Origin: Eggerthellaceae bacterium | GTDB taxonomy: Bacteria > Actinomycetota > Coriobacteriia > Coriobacteriales > Eggerthellaceae | Assembly: GCA_900754495.1 (NCBI GenBank) | Contig: CAAEDC010000261.1 | Location: forward strand, 1 to 14,399 | Length of the DNA: 14,399 nt | Direction: 5' to 3' | In this document: positions 1-7,131 of the stretch, one piece after another | Numbering within the stretch: the first letter of the stretch is position 1 | Layout of the letters: each line of letters opens with the position of its first letter | Translations under genes and position numbers: made by a program | Notes under the pieces: model-generated | What the model was told of the DNA's origin: nothing | The model's database searches: none | Seen by the model: the letters and a program-made list of their open reading frames with translations, nothing else

Positions 1-150
1 CAGCAGCTCCTCGGGAACGTCCTCGAGCACTTCAAGCATCATCCCGGTCGTCACGAAGCGCTCGACCGACGCGCGCGCCAAGGCGACGATGGGATCTACA
101 TCCCCCTGCCGCCAGACCGTGCCGGCGCCCTCCTTCACCGTCATCGTCAT
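1..150 (-). CDS. AmmeMemoRadiSam system protein A (AMMECR1-like), N-terminal part, cut by window edge
   Basis: Only the first 50 codons are present; the rest lies left of the window. The visible protein starts MTMTVKEGAGTVWRQG and continues with a helix containing PIVALARASVERFV, which resembles the N-terminus of AMMECR1-domain proteins (usually about 180 residues or more). The ATG at 150-148 overlaps the TGA of the upstream Memo-like gene in an ATGA junction, so the two are probably translationally coupled; an in-frame ATG two codons later is the alternative start. In many anaerobes, proteins A (AMMECR1) and B (Memo/LigB-like) sit beside a radical SAM protein, and the three give the system its name. 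The radical SAM gene is not visible and may lie further left. The biochemical role of the trio is unsettled. The identification rests mainly on the neighbour and the short N-terminal resemblance. Confidence 0.7.
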   Translation of the reverse strand, partial: MTMTVKEGAGTVWRQGDVDPIVALARASVERFVTTGMMLEVLEDVPEELL

Positions 151-950
151 GCCTCCTTCTCGAACGCTGCCACGCCGTAGCCGACGCCGAACGGCCCCTC
201 GTAGCTCAAAAGCTCGCTTGAATAGCGCATTCCCTCGAGCGCGCCTGCCATGATCTGGAACGATCTCAAACCGCATTCTGCCGCCGCCTCGCAAAGATCC
301 TCATCGAGCGAGAACAGCCCGTCCAAATCTCCCGAGGAGAAGATATCGACGATGGCCCGGTCGAACACCGGTCCTTCCGGAACGAACCCGTAGGGGCCGT
401 CGGGTTTGAGCTTATGCGAGAGGTCTCCGCTGGCGATGAAGACGCATCGGCGTTGCAGCTCCTCGGCGCAGTAGGCGATGGCCTGGCCGAACGCCCGATG
501 GTCCTCAGCGAGAAGCAGCGAGAGCCCTACGCGCACCAGTTCGCAGGAAACGCCCTGTCCGTTGATGAAATGAAGGGGAACGTACGTGGCGTGGTCCAAT
601 TCCTCCGAATACGCCGCATCGCTGACGGCGGGGATCCCCCTGTCGCGCGCGACCGCGAGCAACGCGTCGGCAAACTCCGCGTCGTTGGCGACCTCGATCC
701 CCTCATCACACACGTTGAACCGGCGCATGTCGCCGTGCGACCGCTCCCCCGTCGCCACGAAGAAGCAGTCGCGGAAGAACGGGGCATGCGGAGACGAGAC
801 GATGAGGGTGTCGGGCCGATGGGCGGCGATCCTCCGGGCCACCTCCTCGTAGGCATCGACCGTCGATTGGATGGCGCGCTCCTCGCCGCGACCCACGGAG
901 GGCACGATGAGCGGCGGATGCGGCACGGCGTACGCAGCGACGATTCCCAT
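147..950 (-). CDS. AmmeMemoRadiSam system protein B (Memo / LigB-like extradiol dioxygenase fold)
   Basis: A 267-residue protein of the Memo/LigB family, whose members share the fold of class III extradiol ring-cleavage dioxygenases. Visible family motifs are AVPHPPLIVP with His11, the VSSPHAPFF segment with His55, a central HATYVPLHF segment, and the ASGDLSHKL motif in the C-terminal half. These conserved histidines are the expected metal-site or pocket residues. No signal peptide or membrane segment is seen, so it should be cytoplasmic. The frame stays open upstream to 989, but I chose ATG 950 because AAAGGGGA lies about seven bases upstream and the family motif begins at once; the upstream extension has no support. 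The stop overlaps the start of the AMMECR1-like gene. Activity as a dioxygenase is not implied: many Memo homologues have no known substrate. Confidence 0.85.
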   Translation of the reverse strand: MGIVAAYAVPHPPLIVPSVGRGEERAIQSTVDAYEEVARRIAAHRPDTLIVSSPHAPFFRDCFFVATGERSHGDMRRFNVCDEGIEVANDAEFADALLAVARDRGIPAVSDAAYSEELDHATYVPLHFINGQGVSCELVRVGLSLLLAEDHRAFGQAIAYCAEELQRRCVFIASGDLSHKLKPDGPYGFVPEGPVFDRAIVDIFSSGDLDGLFSLDEDLCEAAAECGLRSFQIMAGALEGMRYSSELLSYEGPFGVGYGVAAFEKEA

Positions 951-1067
951 GGCTATCCCCTTTCCTGCATGGCTTGCACGAGTCCGCACGTCACGGGCTC
1001 GGGATAGACGGTGCGCGGCACGGCGGCTAGGGAGCCTCGCCGGGTCGCGGCTGCATCAGTCGGCGCT

Positions 1068-1889
1068 CTAGCCGAGTTCGGCCAGACGCTCGTTGGCGAG
1101 CTTGACGGCGGGAAGCTGGTTGCCGTGGCGCACGACGAACAGCAGGCATTCGCGCTCGTCGGCGGCATTGCCGCGCGATTTATGCACACTCGCCTCGAGC
1201 AGCGCGTCGGACACGCGGACGCGCATCGGATACCCGTCGTTGCCGCGGATGGCGGAGAAACGCTGCACGAGCGCCTCGTCGTCGCCGTCGCGGATCGCCT
1301 CGAGGATGCCGCGTTCCCAGTTGAGGAAGTTCATGCGGCTCACGTCGTCGGGATCGGTAGAGCCTGCGAGCACCGCCTGCGCCTGGTCGACGACCTCGAG
1401 CGCCTGGACGACGCCGAACAGACGCTGGACGAGCGGCTCGATGTTGACGAGGATCGCCACCTTGGTCTGCGGGTCGGTGGCCATCTGGGCGCTGGAGAGC
1501 ATGGCCTGCCCGATGCGGGCGGCGTCGTTGCGCTGCCCGAGATCGTCGAGCGCGAGCGCGTAGAACGACAGGAACCACGACCCGGTGCCGTCATAGGGAG
1601 GACGGATCTCCGACGCGACGACGCGCGCGGACTCGACGAACGCCGCCGGATCGCACTTCTCGTTGTACAGGGAGATCATCTCGTCGGCCTTGCGGTCGGC
1701 TTTCGCCGTGACGATCTTCTTCGCGGTGAGCAAGCTCACGATCATGAGCAGGATCGCCGCAATCAGGCCCGGGAGCGTCGCGACGATGTAGAACCCGAAG
1801 ATCCACGACAGCGCGGTCACGAGGATGACCGGCGTGGCGACGCCGATGATGTAGGCGATAAAGGCGTAGTTTCTGAAATAGGGCAGCAT
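1068..1889 (-). CDS. Membrane-anchored helical protein of unknown function
   Basis: A 273-residue protein that I do not recognise as a named family. Residues about 8-54 are almost entirely hydrophobic, with an internal FGFYIV break, and form two closely spaced membrane helices. A basic stretch follows (AKKIVTAKADRKADEM), so the remaining roughly 210 residues should face the cytoplasm. That part is alpha-helical and reminiscent of degenerate TPR-like helical pairs: alternating ALxxLGQ-, AxxxxQAMLSS- and VxxALEVVDQAQ-type segments. It follows the kinase gene after 234 bases and seems to have its own promoter (extended -10 at 1928-1936), so it may be a separate unit. A spacing of 117 bases separates it from the Memo-like gene; a weak GC-rich hairpin without a T tract lies at 1021-1042. 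AAGGTGA supports the start. Confidence 0.8.
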   Translation of the reverse strand: MLPYFRNYAFIAYIIGVATPVILVTALSWIFGFYIVATLPGLIAAILLMIVSLLTAKKIVTAKADRKADEMISLYNEKCDPAAFVESARVVASEIRPPYDGTGSWFLSFYALALDDLGQRNDAARIGQAMLSSAQMATDPQTKVAILVNIEPLVQRLFGVVQALEVVDQAQAVLAGSTDPDDVSRMNFLNWERGILEAIRDGDDEALVQRFSAIRGNDGYPMRVRVSDALLEASVHKSRGNAADERECLLFVVRHGNQLPAVKLANERLAELG

Positions 1890-1927
1890 CGCTTCTCACC
1901 TTCGCAATAGCAGCTTGCATCGCCCCT

Positions 1928-1936
1928 ATTGTAGCA
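1928..1936 (-). promoter_or_regulatory. Candidate extended -10 promoter for the 1068-1889 gene
   Basis: On the minus strand the sequence TGCTACAAT fits an extended -10 element (TGn followed by TACAAT). It lies about 38 bases upstream of the ATG at 1889, leaving a leader of roughly 30 bases. No convincing -35 is seen at the usual distance, which is common for extended -10 promoters. This is pattern recognition only, without transcript evidence. Confidence 0.45.
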
Positions 1937-2058
1937 GTACGCGAACAGAAGCCGCGCAGCGGTCTGCGGATGCGGGCGAAAAGCTCCACGCCACGCGACG
2001 GGCGGGCAGCTCGACGCACGCTAGCGTGACGGATGAGAGGAAACCCGCGAGGTCCCAT

Positions 2059-2089
2059 CCTGCGCGCATGCAGCCGGGCATGCGCGCGG
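2059..2089 (-). terminator. GC-rich hairpin downstream of the kinase gene, possible terminator
   Basis: A perfect 10-bp inverted repeat, GCGCGCATGC (2062-2071) and GCATGCGCGC (2078-2087), encloses a six-base loop. One G.T pair and one C-G pair extend the stem outward. It begins 35 bases after the kinase stop codon. The minus strand carries only a broken T run afterwards (GGGTTTCC), so it is at best a weak intrinsic terminator and may equally protect the 3' end of the message. The rest of the 1890-2123 spacer holds the promoter listed separately and nothing else I recognise. Confidence 0.4.
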
Positions 2090-2123
2090 TGGGCAGCGCG
2101 ACCGACCCGTGGCTCCGCCGCTC

Positions 2124-3335
2124 CTACTTCGGGAAGAACGCGGTGGAGATGCCCGTCGCGCAAAATCCCAGGAACGCGACGATGAGCGCGATGCCGATCT
2201 GCTTGGCAAGCGGCGTGCGCGCGAGCACCTTGAACCGTTTGCGCAGGGGCCTTCGATCGCAGATGGCGAACGCCACCGGAACGAACATGAGGAAGAACAT
2301 CAAAAGGTACGACAGCAAGCGCAGCCAGACGGGCGCCGCTGCCGCGGTATCGGTCGCCACGGGGTTGAGCGCGCTGTTGATGCAGGCTGCGAAGAAGAAT
2401 GCGAGCAGCAGCACGAGGAAGACGTTCCATGCGATTCCGAGAGCGGACGGAACGCTCGCAAGAAGGCTGCACAGGCTCGCACGCAGCGCCTCGAGCGGCG
2501 ATCTGCCCCGAGCGTCGGGCACCTGCCCGGCGAGTGCCTGGAGGAACGCACGCTTGAGCTCGTCCGCGCTCGCGTAGCGATCCGCGGGATCGAAAGAGGC
2601 GGCGCGCTCGATGAGCGCCCTCAGCTGCTCGGGGACCCCCGGCGCCCGCCAGCGCTCCGCACGCGCGTCGGCGTCGGGATTCCGCTCGGTGAGCAGGTAA
2701 TACAGCAGGAGTCCGAGCGCATGCACGTCGGACCGGACGTCGGTCTGGCCGAATCCGAACTGCTCCGGCGGCGCATAGGCGCGCGTGCCGAAGCGATGCG
2801 TGTCGACGTCGGCCTCCGCGTCATAGGAGCGCGCGATGCCGAAATCGATGAGCGTGAGGGCGCCCTGCGAGAGGATGACGTTGGAGGGCTTGAGATCGCG
2901 GTGGATGATCGGCGGATCGAACGACTCGTGCAGCTCGGAGACCGCGTCGCAGAGCCGCGGGAAGATGTCGGCGGCGAGCACGACGGAAGGATCGCAGCGA
3001 TAGACGATGTCGGAGAGCGTCTCGCCCTGCACGTACTCGGATACGACGACGAGCTCGCTGCCGGTCGTGTAGCACTCCTCGATATGGGGAAGGTAGCGGA
3101 AGCGCCTCCCCGCCTGCTGCGCCTGCCATATCCGCTCGTAAGCGCCGCCGAGCCCATGCTCGGCGCTGAACCGCTTCCGGATGAACGGCCCGCGCTCCCC
3201 ACCGTGGGCGCCGACGAAATACACCACCTCGGTGGATTCCGCATCGTTGGAGGAGAGCACGCGGTCGACCCGGTAGCTGTCGCCCCGTTCCAATGCGTTA
3301 AGATATGCAGCCAATTCCTCCGCCATGGACTCCAT
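2124..3335 (-). CDS. Membrane Ser/Thr protein kinase (Hanks type) with three C-terminal TM helices
   Basis: A 403-residue protein with a Hanks-type kinase domain at about residues 20-268 and three hydrophobic helices at about 297-318, 336-358 and 379-399. Catalytic motifs are intact: HRDLKPSN at 145-152 (catalytic Asp147, Lys149, Asn152), DFG at 164-166, and APPEQ at 188-192. The VAIK-type lysine is probably Lys54 in FIRKRF, with Glu67 as a candidate helix-C partner. The glycine-rich loop is missing: the usual GxGxxG position reads SNDAESTEVVYF. No PASTA or other extracellular sensor domain is present, and the segments between the helices are short. The genes just before it encode a small membrane protein and an XRE-like regulator, so a local phospho-signalling unit is plausible but inferred. 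ATG 3335 is preceded by AGGA at 11 bases; ATG 3326 is an alternative. Confidence 0.9.
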   Translation of the reverse strand: MESMAEELAAYLNALERGDSYRVDRVLSSNDAESTEVVYFVGAHGGERGPFIRKRFSAEHGLGGAYERIWQAQQAGRRFRYLPHIEECYTTGSELVVVSEYVQGETLSDIVYRCDPSVVLAADIFPRLCDAVSELHESFDPPIIHRDLKPSNVILSQGALTLIDFGIARSYDAEADVDTHRFGTRAYAPPEQFGFGQTDVRSDVHALGLLLYYLLTERNPDADARAERWRAPGVPEQLRALIERAASFDPADRYASADELKRAFLQALAGQVPDARGRSPLEALRASLCSLLASVPSALGIAWNVFLVLLLAFFFAACINSALNPVATDTAAAAPVWLRLLSYLLMFFLMFVPVAFAICDRRPLRKRFKVLARTPLAKQIGIALIVAFLGFCATGISTAFFPK

Positions 3336-3377
3336 GATAGCAGAAATCCTAAGGTTGATTCATGGCGGCGTTCGTTG

Positions 3378-3734
3378 CTAAACGGTTTTGGGCAGACGTG
3401 CGAAACCCACGAAAGACAAAACCGTCTGGATGATCACGAACATGAAGTACATCGGAAACAGAACCATGGATACAGCATAGAGGATACCACTGGTCAGAGC
3501 GAAGGGACGAGAGCTCAAAGCCCAGGCCAGCGCATTGAAGATCGCCGCAACTCCCGCGCACACCGCATGCGGAGCGACAAGCGTTCCGGCGATCACCGCG
3601 CCCGCTGTTTCAGGACCCGCCTCCGCACCGCTGACGACACCGGTGAAATACGAAATGATGTATACGGCATACACGATGCCGAGAATCGCGGAAATTAGCA
3701 GCAAGACGCTGCGCTTCTTTGACGAAGTCTGCAT
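3378..3734 (-). CDS. Small four-helix integral membrane protein
   Basis: A 118-residue protein, almost wholly hydrophobic, with a short basic N-terminus (MQTSSKKRS) followed by helices at about 9-32, 45-72, 79-95 and 96-112. No catalytic motif or named domain is recognised. I chose ATG 3734 because AGAGGTG stands four to five bases before it; the frame is open to 3782 but the added residues (MHSTPSLPFKKTEEVI) have no ribosome binding site of comparable quality. It sits between the XRE-like gene (63-base gap) and the kinase gene (42-base gap), all in one direction, and so is probably co-transcribed. It could be a membrane partner of the kinase, but that is inferred from position only. Confidence 0.75.
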   Translation of the reverse strand: MQTSSKKRSVLLLISAILGIVYAVYIISYFTGVVSGAEAGPETAGAVIAGTLVAPHAVCAGVAAIFNALAWALSSRPFALTSGILYAVSMVLFPMYFMFVIIQTVLSFVGFARLPKTV

Positions 3735-3797
3735 GATCACCTCTTCTGTTTTCTTGAACGGGAGCGACGGCGTTGAATGCAAGCAGCGGAAACGCGT

Positions 3798-4220
3798 TCA
3801 GCAAACGGTTTTCTCGCCAAAACGGAACAGCTCTTCGTTGGCTGTTTGAAGCGAGAGGCGCTTGTTGACGCAGAAAATGATGATCGCGTCTCGCCTGTTC
3901 TTACAATACAGGGGGCTCACCCCGGCTATCTTCATCAGCCGACTTGCCTCTTTGAGGGTGAGCCCCATGCCGAAGACGAGCTGCAGCACCTTGTCCCTTG
4001 AGGGGTTGGCGCGCTGCCCCTCGAACAATTGATACCCATAGGTCTCGTTGAGTCCCGAACGATGGATCGCATCGGCGCGCTCGATCCCATGAAGATCAAG
4101 GAGTTCCCGCAGGTAATCGGACAAAGACCTCTCGCGAACCTCATGGGATTCGAAAAACGTCTGAGGATCCGATGCGGACAGCAGCTCGTCGAGAAGCTCT
4201 TCTGTCAACGGCTCTTCCAC
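3798..4220 (-). CDS. XRE-like helix-turn-helix protein linked to the kinase gene
   Basis: A 140-residue protein from GTG 4220. The N-terminal third is acidic and helical (PLTEELLDELL, SLSDYLRELLD). The middle, about 45-105, is helix-turn-helix-like: IERADAIHRSGLNETYGYQLFEG followed by SRDKVLQLVFGMGLTLKEASRLM. The C-terminus carries CKNRRDAIIIFCVNKR and ends RFGEKTVC. From memory, similar short proteins occur beside Ser/Thr kinase genes in other gut anaerobes. The start is uncertain. ATG 4259 would add MPKVRRKRRRKRR, but no Shine-Dalgarno precedes it, while the purine-rich run that encodes those arginines (GGAGGAGG) ends nine bases before GTG 4220. I therefore prefer 4220 (153 residues if 4259 is used). 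DNA binding and phosphorylation by the neighbouring kinase are both inferred. Confidence 0.78.
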   Translation of the reverse strand: MEEPLTEELLDELLSASDPQTFFESHEVRERSLSDYLRELLDLHGIERADAIHRSGLNETYGYQLFEGQRANPSRDKVLQLVFGMGLTLKEASRLMKIAGVSPLYCKNRRDAIIIFCVNKRLSLQTANEELFRFGEKTVC

Positions 4221-4302
4221 GCGTCGTTTCCTCCTCCGCTTTCTTCTCACCTTGGGCATTGTATCAACGCTGCGATGTCAATCCGACCAACTTGCCTGAA
4301 AG

Positions 4303-4803
4303 CTAGGCGACGGAGAACGAAGCCTCGGCGAGAATCTCGTCGCTGAAGCTGATGAGCTCCTGGCACTGCACAGTCACATCGGACTGGTCGTCGAGAAGGA
4401 ACGCCTGGTAGACCGTCTGAGTAGCTCCGGGCTGCACCTCTTTGAACGAAGCTTGCATGTCATAGGTTTGATCAGTGACCGAGATGGTGGCGAAAGACAG
4501 CTCGACGCCGTTCTGGAACGCTTTATCATCGATAGCCACCTCGAACATCTGAGGATCGCTCGAGTTGTTCGTCCACGTGTACGTCACGACGATGGCAGGA
4601 TTTCCCTGGTAATCCGATGTGACAGCGCAGGCATCGATAGTCACCGGATACTCTGTCTGCACCTCTTCCTGCTGGGCGGCCTCGTGCACCTGCCCTTCAT
4701 CGGACGACGGCTTCTGCCCTTCATCGGATGAGCATCCGAACAAGGCGAGACCACCCGCCATCATCGAGCAAACGACGACGCCAGAAACGATATTTCTCAT
4801 CAT
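4303..4803 (-). CDS. DUF5067-like lipoprotein
   Basis: A 166-residue secreted lipoprotein. The N-terminus is a type II signal peptide: MMRN, a hydrophobic core, then the lipobox LFGC with the lipidated cysteine at residue 24. A short acidic, Ser/Gln-rich linker follows, in which SSDEGQ occurs twice in near tandem. The folded part, about 50-166, resembles the DUF5067 immunoglobulin-like family: VVTYTWTNNSSDPQMFEVAI, then the very typical DKAFQNGVEL, and a PGATQTVYQAF strand. Proteins of this kind are surface-anchored with unknown ligands. AGGAAGGG lies about seven bases before ATG 4803; a second ATG follows immediately. It is transcribed away from the zinc-ribbon gene, with a perfect palindrome in the shared spacer, and it precedes the XRE-like gene by about 82 bases. 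Confidence 0.85.
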   Translation of the reverse strand: MMRNIVSGVVVCSMMAGGLALFGCSSDEGQKPSSDEGQVHEAAQQEEVQTEYPVTIDACAVTSDYQGNPAIVVTYTWTNNSSDPQMFEVAIDDKAFQNGVELSFATISVTDQTYDMQASFKEVQPGATQTVYQAFLLDDQSDVTVQCQELISFSDEILAEASFSVA

Positions 4804-4861
4804 TGGACATCCCTTCCTCTCTATATCGAAGATGGGACTAGATTAGCCAAACGCCAAGTGC

Positions 4862-4888
4862 AATTCATTAGCTGCCAGCTAATGAATT
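4862..4888. promoter_or_regulatory. Perfect 12-3-12 palindrome in divergent spacer, candidate operator
   Basis: The arm AATTCATTAGCT (4862-4873) is exactly complementary to AGCTAATGAATT (4877-4888) around a GCC centre. It lies in the 191-base spacer between the divergent starts of the lipoprotein gene (4803) and the zinc-ribbon gene (4995), so it is upstream of both and cannot terminate either. A perfect AT-rich dyad in such a place is what a dimeric regulator would bind. A TTGCAC-like -35 for the lipoprotein gene would overlap its edge on the minus strand, but no clear -10 follows. The rest of the spacer shows no other feature I trust. Confidence 0.6.
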
Positions 4889-4994
4889 CACCCTTTTCAG
4901 TTGCTACGATCTAACGCATCGACCTGCAGCGTTACAGGCTTTGCGTCGATAAAGGCCTTTCGGCGGGATCTTATGCAAACGACAGGAGGATGGG

Positions 4995-5282
4995 ATGGAA
5001 TGCCCCGAGTGCGGTAGTGACAATGTTCAAGTACAAATGGTCGAGCAAGGTCAAACGACAAGCAAAAAAGGAGTTGGTTTCGGGGGCCATATGAACAATA
5101 TGGCACGAGGCATGACCGCGGTCGCGACGCTTGGCATGTCGAACCTCGTATGGAAGAAATCGAAGGGGACGAACAAAACGAAGACCGTTAACGCGACGGT
5201 GGGAATCTGCCAGAATTGCGGACATACCTTCGAAATCAAGAAAGGCAAGTTCGGATCCGCCCCTTCCAGCATCTTCAGGTAA
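4995..5282 (+). CDS. Small zinc-ribbon protein
   Basis: A 95-residue protein with a split zinc ribbon: CPECGSDN at residues 3-10 and CQNCGHTF near the C-terminus, giving two CxxC knuckles that together could hold one zinc ion. The insert between them is Gly/Met-rich (GVGFGGHMNNMARGMTAVAT) and then basic (WKKSKGTNKTKT); it is too polar for a clear membrane helix. AGGAGG stands five bases before ATG 4995. It is the only plus-strand protein gene in the window and converges on the ligase 2 gene. Similar CPxC...CxxC small proteins are common in gut bacteria and mostly uncharacterised. Its base composition is lower in GC than the right-hand operon. Function unknown. Confidence 0.82.
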   Translation: MECPECGSDNVQVQMVEQGQTTSKKGVGFGGHMNNMARGMTAVATLGMSNLVWKKSKGTNKTKTVNATVGICQNCGHTFEIKKGKFGSAPSSIFR

Positions 5283-5352
5283 AGACGAGACCGCCATCGC
5301 GGGCAGCGACGCCATCCGCGTGCTGGAGCAGCAGCGATCTCCGAAACGGAAA

Positions 5353-5399
5353 GCGCCCCGTCCCGCCGCATTCTAGATGGATGCGACGGGACGGGGCGC
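5353..5399. terminator. Strong hairpin between convergent genes, probable bidirectional terminator
   Basis: The 19-base arm 5353-5371 (starting GCGCCCCGTCCCG) pairs with 5381-5399 (ending CGGGACGGGGCGC) with a single mismatch, around a nine-base loop. On the minus strand it is followed by TTTCCGTTTC, a broken T tract, about 60 bases beyond the stop codon of the ligase 2 gene. On the plus strand it follows the zinc-ribbon gene by 70 bases, with only a weak T-rich run. It probably ends the long minus-strand operon and may also stop plus-strand transcripts. The rest of the 5283-5457 spacer shows nothing else. Confidence 0.75.
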
Positions 5400-5457
5400 G
5401 TGCTCTTCGTTGAACGATCGCGTCGGAAAGCCCGCGATGGCAGGATACGCCAAGCTC

Positions 5458-7131
5458 CTAGTCGTGGATGCCGTCGTTTTGGCGGATCAGCTTGCGCTTG
5501 ATCTTGCCGCCGATGGTCTTGGGCAGCTCGTCGACGAACTCGACGATGCGCGGGTACTTGTACGGGGCGGTCGTGTGCTTGACGTGGTTCTGCAGCTCCT
5601 TGACCAACTCGTCGGAAGGCTCGTAGCCGCGCGCGAGCACGATCGTGGCCTTTACGACCTTGCCGCGGATCGGGTCGGGCGCGGCGGTGACGGCGCACTC
5701 GACGACGGCGGGATGCTCGATCAGCGCGCTCTCAACCTCGAAGGGACCGATGCGGTAACCCGAGCACTTGATGACGTCGTCGTTGCGGCCGACGAAGAAG
5801 CAGTACCCGTCAGAGTCGCGCCACGCCATGTCGTGGAGGTTGTAATACTCGCCGCCGAGCGCTTCGCGCGTGCGGTCCTCGTCATGGAAGTAGCCGACGA
5901 ACAGGCCCGGAGGATACGCCTCCTTCAGACCGGTGACGCAGATCGCGCCCTCCTCGCCGTCGGGGACCTCGTTGCCCGCGTCGTCGAGCAGCTTGATGTT
6001 GAGCAGCGGCGACGGCTTGCCCATCGAACCGGGGCGCGGCTCGATCCACGGATAGGTGGCAAGCAGCACCGGACCCTCCGTCTGGCCGAACCCCTCGCGG
6101 ATCTTCTTGCCGGTGAGGCGCTCCCACGCGATCGTGACCTCGGGGTTGAGCGGCTCGCCGGCCGTCGCGAAGTTCTGGATGCTCGACAGGTCGTAGGACG
6201 CGACGTCCTCCTGGAGCATGAAACGGTACATCGTCGGCGGCGCGCAGAACGTCGTGAGCTTGTAGTCCTGCATATGCTGAAGCAGCTTGGTGGGGATGAA
6301 CTTGTCCATGTCGTACGCGAAGATGGTCGCGCCGCAGATCCACTGCCCGTAGATCTTGCCCCAGCCGAATTTGGCCCAACCGCTGTCGGTGACGCTCATG
6401 TGCAGCTTGTCCTCCTGGACCTGCTGCCAGTAACGCGCGGTGAGGATATGGCCGAGCGGATGCGCGAAGTTGTGGCACACCGCCTTGGCCATGCCCGTCG
6501 TTCCGGAGGTGAAGTAGATCAGCATGATGTCCTTGCTGGTCACGCCCTCCTCCCCCGTCGGACGCTCGAACTCGTCGCTTTCGTCGGCGATCAGCTCGTC
6601 GAAGGAATGCCAGCCTTCGCGTTCGCCCGCGACGATGATCTTGTCCTTGATGGTCGGCGATTCGGGCAGCGCCTCCTCGGTCTGTTCGACGACGTAGGCG
6701 TCGTCGACGCACACCATCATCTTGACCTCGGCGCTTGCGGCGCGATAGACGATGTCCTTTTTCGTCAGCTGAAGGGACGCGGGGATGACCGTGGCTCCCA
6801 GCTTATGCAGGGCAACCGCGCACACCCAGTACTCCCAGCGGCGGCGCAGGATCATCATGACGACATCGCCCTTGCCGATGCCGAGCCGGCGAAACGCGTT
6901 GGCGGTCTTGTTGGAAAGCTTCGAGATGTCCGTGAACGTGAACGTGCGCTCGGCGCCATGGTCGTCGCACCACACGAGCGCGCGCTTCTCAGGCTCGACG
7001 CGCGCCCATTCGTCCACGACATCGAAGCCGAAGTTGAACGCCTCGGGCACCTCGATGCGGAAGTTCTCGTAAAAGTCCTCGTACGAGTCGAACTCGATAC
7101 GCGGGCAGTATTTCTTCAGAATGTGATCCAC
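5458..7131 (-). CDS. AMP-forming acyl-CoA ligase 2 (acyl/aryl-acid CoA synthetase)
   Basis: A 557-residue adenylate-forming enzyme of the acetyl-CoA synthetase/medium-chain acyl-CoA ligase group. It couples an organic acid to CoA with ATP, via an acyl-adenylate. Motifs are the phosphate loop YFTSGTTGMAK (206-216), GEPLNP (325-330), GFGQTEG (347-353), the hinge region RNDDVIKCSGYRIGPFEVES (449-468), and the catalytic lysine Lys543 in GGKIKR. The usual TGD motif reads LHD (432-434): the aspartate is kept but Thr-Gly are replaced. No ATG opens the frame. TTG 7146 lacks a binding site, whereas AAAAGGG lies five bases before GTG 7131, giving the family-like start MDHILKKY. It closes the operon after regulator 2, separated by structured element E1, and is paralogous to ligase 1. 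The substrate cannot be read from sequence; branched-chain or aryl acids are the natural guesses beside a VOR-type enzyme. Confidence 0.92.
   Translation of the reverse strand: MDHILKKYCPRIEFDSYEDFYENFRIEVPEAFNFGFDVVDEWARVEPEKRALVWCDDHGAERTFTFTDISKLSNKTANAFRRLGIGKGDVVMMILRRRWEYWVCAVALHKLGATVIPASLQLTKKDIVYRAASAEVKMMVCVDDAYVVEQTEEALPESPTIKDKIIVAGEREGWHSFDELIADESDEFERPTGEEGVTSKDIMLIYFTSGTTGMAKAVCHNFAHPLGHILTARYWQQVQEDKLHMSVTDSGWAKFGWGKIYGQWICGATIFAYDMDKFIPTKLLQHMQDYKLTTFCAPPTMYRFMLQEDVASYDLSSIQNFATAGEPLNPEVTIAWERLTGKKIREGFGQTEGPVLLATYPWIEPRPGSMGKPSPLLNIKLLDDAGNEVPDGEEGAICVTGLKEAYPPGLFVGYFHDEDRTREALGGEYYNLHDMAWRDSDGYCFFVGRNDDVIKCSGYRIGPFEVESALIEHPAVVECAVTAAPDPIRGKVVKATIVLARGYEPSDELVKELQNHVKHTTAPYKYPRIVEFVDELPKTIGGKIKRKLIRQNDGIHD

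Noticed and set aside
1011..1910. Plus-strand open frame of 299 codons opposite the membrane-anchored helical protein
   Set aside because: The minus-strand frame has membrane helices, a binding site and a promoter; the plus-strand frame has none and is Arg/His-rich.
2109..3698. Plus-strand open frame of 529 codons opposite the kinase gene
   Set aside because: It runs across the kinase gene, a spacer and the next gene, and its product is Arg/Glu-rich without motifs.
4276..4281. TTGACA on the minus strand as a -35 for the XRE-like gene
   Set aside because: The only -10-like hexamer, TACAAT at 4263-4258, is 12 bases away, too close for a functional pair.
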